Program-made: the position numbers and the translations under genes
Part shown: piece after piece, positions 28,861 through 61,683 of the stretch
Numbering within the stretch: the stretch's first letter is position 1
Layout of the letters: every line of letters begins with the position of its first letter
Notes under the pieces: model-generated
What the model was told of the DNA's origin: nothing
What the model saw: the letters and a program-made list of their open reading frames with translations, nothing else
Databases searched by the model: none
NCBI GenBank assembly: GCA_025642075.2
Contig: JAODUO010000041.1
Location: 463,501 to 527,500, forward strand
DNA from: Ridgeia piscesae
Taxonomy: Eukaryota; Annelida; Polychaeta; Sabellida; Siboglinidae
Length of the DNA stretch: 64,000 bases
Direction: 5' to 3'

Positions 28861-31800
28861 GGGCAGCAGAGCAAAGCTGCAGTAAAATAATACTTTCCCA
28901 CCTACATCATTACTTAAAAAACACCCCACACAATCCTGTTGTTTTGTTGCAGACAACTTTACTGTGTTGAGATCTGTGGTTGTGTTCAACATCTTACACA
29001 TTAAAACAAGCCGTGCTCTGGAAAAACACTTCACATGTATGTGCAGAGATGAGAGAAAATATAATCCTAGTAGACCAGGTAGATGTGACGTATCAACAGC
29101 TCGTCACAGGGATCAGGCCACGTCTGGCACATTACTGTGACATAACTTCTGGGCATAACGGCTTAGGCTGTGGTAATTTGTGACCGGTTGGGACAGGTGT
29201 GTTCAACCTACACCTGGCTACACCTAATTAGTTCGAGTATTCACAATCACCTGGTGTTGCTTTCTCATCCACTGTCACACTGGCACTCTACGGGCAAATG
29301 TTTACAGATTAAAACCAAGAAGCAACTATGGCTATGTGGGGGTTTTGATGGGTTACAACCAATCCCAATGCAATGCTTTTCTTTCCTAGCTTATGTTATG
29401 ATGATAATAGTGACGATATTTCCTTATAATAATGATGTTAATTATAGTAAATGGGTCATCATCAGATTCATCATGCTTGTCTTTGGAATTTTCCGGCTTG
29501 ATTTCTGTGTCCAGTAAACTCATAAATTGCCACATGGTGGATTCTATATTTTCCTTGCAGATATAACCTTATCATTTACGTTTCAAATGGATTTCTACTC
29601 AGCAATTTTTCACAGGAAGTATAATTCATAAAAATTATAATAGCCAGCACTAAATTGAGGAATTCTCACCTTAACATATTTTAATGTTGCCACTTTTACA
29701 TTTATTCTCAATTTATGTCAACCACCTAAGGCAGTTAAACTACTCATCTAACATATCACAACTTTTATTTGATGATAAACATGCAGACATTGATCAATTC
29801 TAATATGATTTTCATTAATTAGATTCCTTACAAGTGACATCATTAGTGTCATTATTGTGATGGGCTACAGATCAATAAATTACCTAATGTTAGTATATCA
29901 CAGTCTCAAAATAACTTATAATGTAGTCCCATGCAGACTCCATACTGAGATGATTTATGCAAAATTGTGTGAATTAAAAGGTGTTCTTATTAAATTGTTA
30001 ACATAAGAAGAATCATATGTAGTATGTTACAGGTAACTAAATCACTTGCTCTTAATGCATGCATTATGCTAATCCTAATATCACCACAATATATGTTAAT
30101 GAAGCATTATTCCTATTGCATAATGTTAGTTCTTTTTGTTATTCAGATGTCAGTAAATTAAATAATGTTAATGCCAAGATTACCTTCTATGGAATCCAGT
30201 CCCAAATACACTAAACAAGTATTATGCAGTTACATTTTTATTTTTCTTGTTGCCATGATGGGTGTAATACCAAAACAGTTCACTACTGTTTATTACTCCA
30301 CGTCTGGGATATATTACAATTTACAAATAAATATCTGTTATAGAAGATATTACTTATTAACAGTGTTCCATTAAGTATTACCATTGACCACTTCTTATTG
30401 AAAAAGGTAGATATAAAAATGGCAATGACATCAGCAGTCAAGTTTGTAAAATCAGATCACATGTTTGTGGCATAACATTATTGTTTTAATGGTATTCGTA
30501 TCGTCAAATTGATGGTGTATAATTAGTCAGTGAACATGGATGAAATGAGTACCATAAGGCTTGTGAGGTCAAGGTCATGTGATGGTACACGTGAGTATTT
30601 ACGGGGGGAGCTGGCACCCACTGGGATTTAGATAAAAATTATTGTAACTTATCACACAAGGGACACTTCTTATGATCAATAATTATTTCCTAGGGATGTG
30701 TGGGATGATACACAGTCCTTTATGTTCCACGGAGGGAAAGGTGCAATGCGTGCTTATTTGAAAACAACCCAATAAACGTTGTTAACTGCAAACACCATTG
30801 TTACTCTATCATCTTTAACAACAGTTAGCTTACGTAACATGTTTTAAACCGTTCCTATACGCATCCACCCCCGCTTCAAACAGTGCTGATCTCATGCTTA
30901 GATAGTATAGTAACAGATACCCTCCCTGATAATGTCATGGGAAAATCCTAAGGACGTACTCAGAGCCCTGCCTGCCGTCAGCAAGTATTGAATGAGACAA
31001 ACTTAGAAACGGGTGATGGTGATCATTTATTACCTGGCCGATGTGACACAGATTGACTGGTCTGATGCACATAATAAACATGCACCTGTTTAGACCAATC
31101 CCCCCTAACAACTTACAAATTTATGTCCAAATTAATAAAAGTATTTAAATAATTTTAGGCAAACTAAAGTCGATCACATACTTCAAGTTCCGTTTAATTT
31201 AACTTACATATGTAGATATCTGCAGCAGAATATAAATAACTACGCACTACGAGAAATGGAATTAGCCAAACGAAGGCATTAACATACACAGTTTCAAATC
31301 TCTGAAACCAACAGTGGGCAATGTAAGTTTTTATGCCCACCCAGGAGCATTCTGGGAAGCGATCAAACGAATCTCATTTTCACAATGCTTCACTGCAGAA
31401 TGAGTACATCAATCATTAAAATTATGCTCACATTCAAATCGGCATTCCTCGTAACTCCTTACCAGCAGAACGGCGAACTAAACGGGAGCAACAGGCTTGC
31501 CTAGACACAGTACACTGACACATAAGCGACGATCTCTGGCCCAGCCAGGAGAACACATTACCAAAGCACTGACGGTGAGTTTCGCACAACACATTCTGTA
31601 TACAATTAACACCAAGATGCTGGCACACACACATAATACATTATGATCTTGGTCGACTCGGACAAAGGAACTGACGCGTCGTTGGCTGTCAGAGGACACT
31701 GACACCGGCATGGCCTGTCAACTCAACCAGATGAGAGGCAGCTCAGCGACTCCTTAATGTCTTCGACTGATTAATTTCTCGACTGCGCTGACGGCCGGTA

Positions 31801-32466
31801 AACTGGCTCGAGTGACAGGCGGAGTCCACGCAGGAGGTCAAGTAAACGGGCACGGAGCCACTCCTCCTCACAGCCATTACATATCTAGGAGGGATATAAA
31901 AGTGCTATTCTGGGATTTCACACCTTAAAATATTCATGAAAACATCTCCCCGGTGCAGGTTTAGCACCGGAATATACGCGTTGTCTCCTCGCGGAATCAC
32001 ATATCGGTGGCCGGCGTGGCATCGACTTGCTGCTGAGGGAAACCGCGGTGCGATCATGTGACACCCTCTCCCAGGTCATGTGACTCCAGCTAGCCCGTAG
32101 GTCAGTGTCACACACACGCACCAGTCACTTACCTTAGTAATCATAGTTCACTTAGGTGTCTCCAATAAAATAGTCCAAGGATATATACAACGTACTTAAG
32201 TGTCGATGTCAATCTGACAAAACAATTTGTCCCCCCCCCCGATACTGTTGTGTACACATCTTATCTATCGTTGTCAATCTGACATAAAAAATCCCCCCCC
32301 CGGATATTGTCATGTCATCAGCTGTTGAGTGGGACACATAGGGTATGTAGACACACAGGGGTAGTTGACGTCAATCCATTGGAATACCACCACAGATGCC
32401 ACAACAAACACACACACTGACACACAGAAACATAATATACACATGAGACACACGTGTCTGTCGGAC
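28861..32466. other. Intergenic DNA between satellite and MARCHF gene
   Basis: About 3.6 kb without a recognised gene. Sequence is AT-rich to about 31400, then CpG-richer at 31640-32120, with TATAAAAG at about 31895 on the plus strand. Near 32222 and 32281 two copies of a short CAATCTGACA...C(9-11)G segment occur. This side is also downstream of the MARCHF stop codon, so it may include the 3' UTR. Confidence 0.5.
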
Positions 32467-53948
<21,482 letters not shown>

Positions 53949-56728
53949 GAAGACAACACAATGCCCGTTTGACAAAGGCGACGCCTACGCGGTTACAACA
54001 CAACTCGTACACTTATCCAAATGCCAGCGGTGAAACTAGTTACTTTTGTGGTAGAAATCAATAAGCATTGCTGGTTTCAGTATCAATTCAAGTGGAATTC
54101 TTCCGGCTCTTGTGAACACCGACATGGATAATAGCGCTCTGCGATACAAAACGCGGCCTGTCTGCTTTCTCTGTTTCTGACAGCGCTGCTCCCAGCTTCA
54201 CAACGATCGAGCCAAGCAGCAATGATTCCAACCACTTTGAGTTTTCCGACCAGTGTAAAACATTGATTCCACTTTCTACTACTTTGTCGCACCACCTACG
54301 CACATCCCCTGCGTTTAGGCGAAGGCATATAACTGATTTTCTTTCATAAATACAAATCCTGAATCAGAATGTTTTGATGTTCTCCCTCCGCCAGTCATTG
54401 ACGTAATTCTAGTTCCGCAAACAGCGACCTCTGCCGGTCTACCATAGAAACGGGATAATTAAATATTATTCGACAGATGGCGCAACGAATGCATATAGGT
54501 GAAAATATTGCAGTGGCCTCCAATACCGTGATTTACACATGCTCTAGTAAAATTATAATAAAATTTTACAATATTTGTTTTTGACGCTTATGCCTGCACA
54601 TGGCATACATACATGACATATTTATGTGCCTAAAAGCCATCATTTCAGTGTTTACATAAAATGATGTAATAAGTGCTGTTAGGCCCATTTTATTATATCA
54701 AATCCCTGCAACAGCCAAGAGTGTATTTCATATTATTTTTGTGTTTCTTTCTTATCTGGGTGTAGGACCATAGGCATTGTATAGTGTATATAAATTCACA
54801 TATTTTGACAAGACATCTTTGTTAAACATATATGAATTTATTGTTCTGTATAATATAAAACATTTCACAAGTGCTTGCATCAAAGATGCACATTTTTGTA
54901 ATGGTCCTATTCAAAATAAGATACAAACATATATCCATGCATATAGTAAACAAATAACTTACAGTTTACTTGCACATCTTACAGAGTATATAATTATTAA
55001 TCCTGTGTGGTTTCATAAAGTATATGTTATGCAAGTTTAATGCTGTTTGGTTATGAGTAGCTGGCATCCACGCAATCACATGATAAACAAAGCATGAAAT
55101 TGCAACTATCCTGCCTGAACACAGATACATATGCTGGAAACCAGTAGACAGAGAAATGGACATGTTTGCACGCATACAGTTATATTGCAAATATCAATGT
55201 CATCATTATTTTTTTTTAAATAGGCTTTTTGCTATATACATCGCATAACTGACTATAAATCTAAAGTGCTACAATCCACCATGTAACTTACAATGCACTT
55301 CTTATAATTTGCTTTTTGTATGAGTTGGCAGTTAAAACACTGAGTACAGGTCAGTACAGGTCAGTACAGTACAGGTCAGTACAATACAGTACAGGTCAGT
55401 ACAGTACAGGTCAGTACAGTACAAGTCAGTACAGTACAGGGAACCTAACCACTTTGGTTTTGTTACACACTATCATAATAAATAGATTATGTAAACAGCT
55501 GTAATTACCTTTTGAAAGCATTCTGAATAACAATATATAATTTATATAACAACACCAATTGTAATGGCTATTACACACTATGTATGTATACATGTAAACA
55601 TTCAGGTTGCTTTGCATGTAGCACCAGTGTACAGTGCAGATCATCTATCAACATGTCTGATTAAAATACAGTACCATAATCAATTTGCAGAATTAATTCA
55701 ATACTTATCTGCATGCTGTACTGCATTTTAAATCAATTTCACCAAGGTTACATTAACAAAAATAGCGTTTCAAAAGTAGTGACACACTACGGTTACTTCA
55801 CCTTAATAGGCAGTTCTATATAGTCAAACCTGTAAATTGGAGAGTAGCACCTGACAACAAGTTTGCTGTCACCAAGAACAATAAAGGTTTGTTCAGTGAA
55901 ATGATGCAACCCTTTATAAAAAAATAACAAACTAGGTATACACCAGCTACACTGAATAACATCAAAGTAAAATGGCTATCTGAAGTATATTTTAGCTAAA
56001 AAGTTCTACTTAACTAAACATTTATTCATTGATGCTAATGCTTGACCAGCTTCACTGTAGGCTAATTTTCTCAGTGCTGCCTGCCTACAGGTGTGAAAAA
56101 CATCCAGTTTATGCCTTATTACCTTGTGTTGGTAATTTTTAATATGTATTTGATTGTATTTGCTAATACTTTTCAAATACAGACCAACTATTAACTACAA
56201 ATACATGCCCTTTTGTGATTTTCAATTCAAATACAAAACATTTCTGTTTTCAAATCCAACTACAAATACACATTTGAACCCAACCCTGATATACAGCCAG
56301 CCTGAAAATCAACTGATGTAAAATTACTATGAAAAAATACTGAATACTGGCAAAATATTTGCATTGAAAACCATTATAGAAAAAATGTTTAGCCATTCTT
56401 GAAAAAAAGTTTACATTTGCTATACAATAAAACTATTTTGTAAACAGTAGCTGTCGACAGTTACAGAAATGCTCTACCGAATGTTTTTGAGTAAAATTTA
56501 ACCATGAATATATATTACTAATATTACTGGTTGTTTATATGTATATTACATCTGAAATCACTGGCACAACTGTAATAGCAAAACATAGAAAATATAATTA
56601 AATTCTGAAAATATTACCTTATCGTTAGCATAACCAATTGGTCTATATGAGGAAACCAAATGAATTCAACATCTATTTTAAGTAAAAAAATTCTCTGAGC
56701 ATTATATTTTTTGCATCTTCACATTATT
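53949..56728. other. Upstream MARCHF region and intergenic DNA to the FUT gene
   Basis: 53949-54500 is the likely 5' leader and promoter side of the MARCHF gene, with CpG-richer sequence around 54100-54430. A short tandem array of GGTCAGTACAGTACA type is at 55340-55440. From 54500 to 56728 the DNA is AT-rich with no recognised gene. Confidence 0.5.
55340..55440. repeat. Short GTCAGTACAG-type tandem repeat
   Basis: Mixed 10- and 15-bp units built from CAGTACAGGT and CAGTACAGTACAGGT. Confidence 0.9.
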
Positions 56729-56873
56729 TCAATAATTATTCTTCATGTAAATTTCCTCCAAGTATGCTTCGAACATGTCTGATCGCTTCTCTCCCCGTTC
56801 CAACATTGCCTTCACAGCACGTGCCTTATCAAAGCCGTCCCAATATTCCTGTATCCAATGTTCACCATGCCAC
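56729..56873 (-). CDS. FUT11: FUT exon 2, C-terminal tail
   Basis: Encodes WHGEHWIQEYWDGFDKARAV through YLEEIYMKNNY and TGA. It aligns with the extreme C-terminus of FUT11 (WLQDYW...FWDYLHEIFMK), which fixes the splice phase. Acceptor TTTTACAG. Confidence 0.93.
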
Positions 56874-58466
56874 CTGTAAAACAAGTTAAATAATCATGAT
56901 TAAAGTTGCACAACACAAACAATATTTACTTGTTTGATCATACTTGGTACCTTATACATGGTACCTTATATAGGCTTATCGTTATATCACGAGATGGTCA
57001 TAATAAATCAGCTTTTTCAAATTTATTTAAAAGATAATTAATTACCTTTTACAACCATGGTTTGTCTACATTTAGTTTGTTTACATATTTTGGTTTATTT
57101 ACATTTGGTTTGTCTACAATTTGGTTTGTCTACATTTGGGTAGTTTAAATTTTGGGTTGTTTACATTTGGTTTGTTTACGTCTGGGATGTTTACATACAT
57201 GTGTATAATTCATGCATGCTCCAAATTGTGGAGTGTTATAAGTTATGGCATAGAAACAAATGCATACACATCCTTGGTGTGAGCGATGGCGGGCCGAGGC
57301 TGTGGACAATGCAGGTGACTGATGTCAGCAGTTTTAGGGGGCAGCAGTGGCACAGATGAATCGACCTTATGCTGCTTCTCCACCGTATACCTCTCAGTCA
57401 GTTTGTGGCACACATGGCATTCAAACCCAGTTATCATATCTAATTTCTCAAAGTCGTTCACGCCCCATGGCCGATTTAACATGTGGTCGAGGAGAAATTT
57501 ATTCGTTACACCAGTACTGGTTTTGAACTGCAAGTAGTTCTCATATTCAGTGTCATTGGAATCAAGATATTTGATGAATTTGGCAAGTTTCTGTGGCGTT
57601 TCAAAATCATCAATCATTATAATTGAACGCTTGTCCGGCATCCAGTTCCGCGCCAGTGGCGATCCCTTGTATATTGGTACAGATCCAACATGTAGTGGGC
57701 GGAAAAGTTTCTCAGTCATATAATCATTGCATATGGAATTTTCAAATGCCAGATGAAACTTGTATCTACCAAGAAAATTGTAAAATTTCTCTGTTCCCAA
57801 TGATTCAACTGGATCATTAAGTTCTTCTGGCATTTTCTTGTTGTTCAAACATTTGCCATAACAATCAATATCGATGTACTTCATCAGTTCTCGGATGTAG
57901 TCATCTCTATCGGACGGTGGTTTGCAATTACTTTGTACATAGACAATCGTTGCAAGGCCTTGTTCTTTTCTTAACAAGTTCTTTTTTGCCACTGGGACCG
58001 GTTTCTGTTTCGTCAAATAGTCCAGTGTGGGAATGTTCTGTGTAGTCAGGGGGTAGTCAGATTCTCTGCGAAATGTTGCTGTGTGATTAAACAGACTTAT
58101 CATAACGCCATGATTTAGCATGTAATTGTTAAATGGCGATTCTTCGTGTAGCAGTGCCCATTCGTGATGTGGCTGGCGTGGAAGGGGCAAATCTTCTGGC
58201 TTGAGGTCTGAGCCGTAGAAATAAAATCCGCGCGTGCGAGGGTCATCGATGTAACTTCGATTTTTGGTGGAATAACATATGGCGTTTGGGCAGGTGACTT
58301 CCGAAATCCCCGTCACCATAGATAGCCTTCCCGTCCACCACAGTATTATGGGAATGTCTTTTATAGGATTGTCAATGTTTTTACTGTAGCGATCGTCTTC
58401 GATCGAGACCCACGATGAGCTTTTGTCACTGGGATCCGTTTGTGGAATACTTTGTGCGAATTTCAT
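56729..58466 (-). CDS. FUT11: Fucosyltransferase of the FUT10/FUT11 type (GT10), two exons
   Basis: Exons 58466-57268 and 56873-56729 join in phase 2 at GATGT|GTATGC. They give 447 residues from MKFAQ; human FUT11 and FUT10 are about 480-490. The GT10 catalytic block FENSICNDYMTEKLFRPLHV plus GSVPIYKGSP (residues 241-270) carries the GDP-fucose-binding motif. Other family blocks are IILWWTG, HEWALLHEESPFNNYML, QSNCKPPSDRD, MIDDFETPQKLAKF, GFECHVC and the C-terminal EHWIQEYW...YLEEIYMK. The overall pattern is closest to FUT11. The vertebrate proteins are ER/secretory-pathway fucosyltransferases, reported to modify EMI-domain proteins. The missing signal sequence is found upstream in another frame (58579-58463), so the true start is unresolved. 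Confidence 0.92.
56874..57267 (-). repeat. FUT intron with imperfect ~16-18-bp tandem array
   Basis: A 394-bp intron. Positions 57055-57200 hold about eight imperfect units of TTGGTTTGTCTACATT type. On the minus strand they contain TGTAAAC or TGTAGAC, faintly donor-like. The array starts about 67 bp after the authentic donor GTATGC. Confidence 0.8.
57268..58466 (-). CDS. FUT11: FUT exon 1, catalytic domain
   Basis: 399 codons plus two bases containing all GT10 catalytic motifs. The ATG at 58466 lacks a signal peptide or membrane anchor. The frame is closed upstream by TGA at 58493-58491. Confidence 0.93.
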
Positions 58467-58579
58467 GTTTGCGTGAACCCTGAGTTTGGCTCAAACGCGT
58501 CATAATTATCTGGCTCGAAATCATCGCAAACTACACACGTTATACACGTTAAACACAACAATAGCACTAGCTGCACCAT
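58463..58579 (-). CDS. Signal-peptide-encoding frame upstream of FUT, frame-shifted
   Basis: ATG at 58579 opens MVQLVLLLCLTCITCVVC, an ideal secretory signal with hydrophobic core and cleavage context. DDFEPDNYDAFEPNSGFTQT and TGA at 58465-58463 follow. It overlaps the start of the FUT frame by four bases in another frame. It is probably the true N-terminus of the FUT protein, separated by one indel (assembly error or allele) within 58463-58493; alternatively it is an upstream ORF. Confidence 0.55.
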   Translation of the reverse strand: MVQLVLLLCLTCITCVVCDDFEPDNYDAFEPNSGFTQT

Positions 58580-58782
58580 TGTCTTATGCCTACGCAGTAT
58601 GCGTTACTGTGCACTGCATTCGTCTAACTAGTAAAACAAACACTGAGAATAATGACTGGACAGAAAGTTAATCCGTCAACTCCACGTATTATCAACACAC
58701 CCGTCAACACACGTATGTCAAAACTTGGTTTTGCGGGCGGCGTTATTGCTACCGCACCGGACCACACCTAACACAGCCAAAT

Positions 58783-58840
58783 TTAAAGCCTCGATTATCC
58801 AAAGTCCGTGTGGTGGCAGCACATTTAAACCCCGATTCAG
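58783..58840 (-). repeat. Dispersed repeat family B, short copy
   Basis: Minus-strand core GTGCTGCCACCACACGGACT then TTGGATAATCGAGGC. Confidence 0.55.
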
Positions 58841-59259
58841 GTACTCTCTGGAGATACGGGAAGATAAATGACAAATGCATTTCTTGACCTTGTCGACATC
58901 ACACGTACGTCCAAATGAAATTCATCACACACATATGCAGGTATACAATTAGAGGACACAGCCACAAGTTCATAAACTCACACTCCACTGTGTCAGTCTT
59001 GTGACAGTTTTACGTACGTAGGCCTACGCGAGGTACCTGGTGCGCGGCTGATGGGATACACTGTAGTATTACAGAGACGTCCAGCAGATGGGAACATGAA
59101 TGGAGGTATGTGTCAGTCTTGGTTTTCTTTTCATTGTGATCATCATCACCTGGCATTTATCTAGATTTAATTGCACTTGTCATTTCTTTCCCCATATCTA
59201 CAAAGAGTACGGGTCTTGTCTCTTGCTATCATTGGTGAGCTTTTGTTATGGAAGTGTAC

Positions 59260-59700
59260 AGAATTGTATATCATCATCTGCATATAGAGCCATCGATCTC
59301 GCAATTTAAAGCATGCTGCGTTGCCATATCCCTGGCTGGTCGTTTCCGCAAACCGCGGAAGTGAACGGAGTCGAACTATGCAGTCACGTTGACTTCGCTA
59401 GCTGTTACTGCGTTAGCCGTGGGACAGCGCAAATACCCGCCCCAAATTGAAGACGGATGCACGACTTGTGTGAGTCCCATTATAATGAACCATTCGCATC
59501 GTAAACAATGCATGAGACCAACCTCGCAAGTCAGGGGTCGTTGCGCTGCGCTACTTGAATTTACCTCTGACCGATGGTCTGATTTTATTTTGGATATATC
59601 ACCGATGTCATTTATGTATACCAAGAAGAGTCTTGGGCCCCAGACTGATCCATGGTGTGCTCCAGAGATAGCGTTGCCTGTGATTTTTCGCAATAACTAT
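59260..59700 (-). mobile_element. LINE reverse-transcriptase remnant, interrupted
   Basis: The minus strand encodes ISGAHHGSVWGPRLFLVYIN then DIGD (59590-59700), matching the RT block GVPQGSVLGPLLFLIYINDL. SMALYADDD, a YADD catalytic-motif remnant, lies at about 59270-59300. The two are about 300 bp apart where about 100 is expected, so 59312-59590 may be an insertion. It shares CATCTTCA-type sequence with 7860-7920. Confidence 0.65.
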
Positions 59701-60242
59701 ACTTCTCGTGTCTTGCCAGAGAGGAATTAAACCTGATAGTAAACCAGCAGTAGGGCGTTATGCCGTTTTAACAGTTGGACAGTTTTATCAACACATGTTT
59801 TATTCGTCGAGACACATTTTCACTTTGACGAGTAGTAACTGTCTCTGTGATTATATAATGACACATTGCACACATACAGTGTAGGTTTTTTTTTCAATTC
59901 ACATTTCGAAACTGATTGATTTGTTAAAAATTCAGAGTTGTCTCAAGTGGGTTGCTGTCTTGAATGCTACTTATAAAGAAAACAGTAATGTTGTTGTGCT
60001 ACGCTATCAGGTAAATTGCAAGTAAACTCCTTACATATTACATGTACGCAGTTTTGTCTAAAATAAAGATTGATTGATTGACTAATCGATCGATTGATCT
60101 TATGTAAATATTTTAAATAACTAACCATAGCCCATTTAAAAATCCGTAACAATCTGTTGATAACCGGAATGCTTATTGACTTTTTTGTATTGATGCACCT
60201 CTTAGCTTGATTTCAAGCAATAATAGACGTTAATTATGATAG

Positions 60243-60485
<243 letters not shown>

Positions 60486-60630
60486 TGTGGCATGTACACG
60501 CGCGGCGACTTGGCAACGACGCCAAAATGAAGATTCACCCACGACGTATATCTATAAGTATTACGTCATAATGTCACTAACGTGTTGAAACGTCACGTGA
60601 TTGTTTATATAGTTACAAAGCAACTGCAAT

Positions 60631-61606
60631 ATGAAACAATTCGCCATGGGTGTGCCTTTTAGCAGAGAATCATTGTTGTTTTGTTGTAAGTATAGTTTAT
60701 GTGCACTTGCGCATTAGTTCTTTGTTTGAAGAAGAGTAGGTCACCCGTTCGTTTAGTCATCGAGGATGTTTGATATTCTGATAGTTACTACTTAAGATTT
60801 GGTGCTCATATTAGCCTAAACACAGACTCGAGGAAGATTCGTTGTTGTTTGCAGACACGGTCCTATTGGAACTCACGACAGCCGATACTATTTCGAGCAG
60901 ACCTGACAAAATCCCGAGCCGCATGAAACGACAAGGTACGGACGAAAAGCATTAGATTTTTTTCAAATTAAAATACAATGTGCATTTACCGTCACCGTGG
61001 AACATTGGATAATATGCATGGCTAAGTTCAAGTTGAAACAAGCAAGTTGTCTATGACTATATTGATTCGTAATATGTACAATGAGATAGCTAACGCCACA
61101 TAAAATAACAATTGAGGCGGCACTAAACACGCGAAGTATATATTTGTATTTGATTGACACTGCAGTATTTGACAATTTTTAACCAGTTCGTTCTCGAAAA
61201 CGCTACGGTAATATTTTTTTATTTCGTGACATACGTCATGTAGAATACACGTTGACGCAATATGCTATTGCAATGGGATTTCCATAACTATTTTAGAATG
61301 TGTAACTGCATGACTAATCGAGTCTGCATTGACTTGAGACAGCAGAATCGATTATCAAAATGTTTACAGCGGCATAGTTAGGGCAACGAATATAATGATG
61401 AACAAATCACGAGACGGACACTATCAGCCAAATATCCACGTTACGGCTATTTTACCCTAATCAGCTAGCAATCAGGTTCATGCATGTTTTGATGTGTTCC
61501 TTGACCAATCACATTGGACAAAAATCAAACTAGACATTGAACGATTGTAGTGTAGCCTACGGTGTAGGGCTTCCGTTTATTTTTCCGGGCGTTAAATAAT
61601 ATCAGG

Positions 61607-61683
<77 letters not shown>

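Noticed and set aside
23624..28970. Proline/serine/leucine-rich open frames of more than 1000 codons
   Set aside because: They lie wholly inside the pyrimidine satellite, several frames are open at once, and the unit lacks stop triplets. There are no splice or start features.
31640..32121. Coding exon or CpG-island gene start downstream of the MARCHF gene
   Set aside because: CpG-richer sequence with a TATAAAAG is present, but no open frame with family features or consistent splicing was found.
54083..54303. Small genes on the minus strand upstream of MARCHF exon 1
   Set aside because: Two overlapping short frames without homology; more likely 5' leader or promoter sequence.
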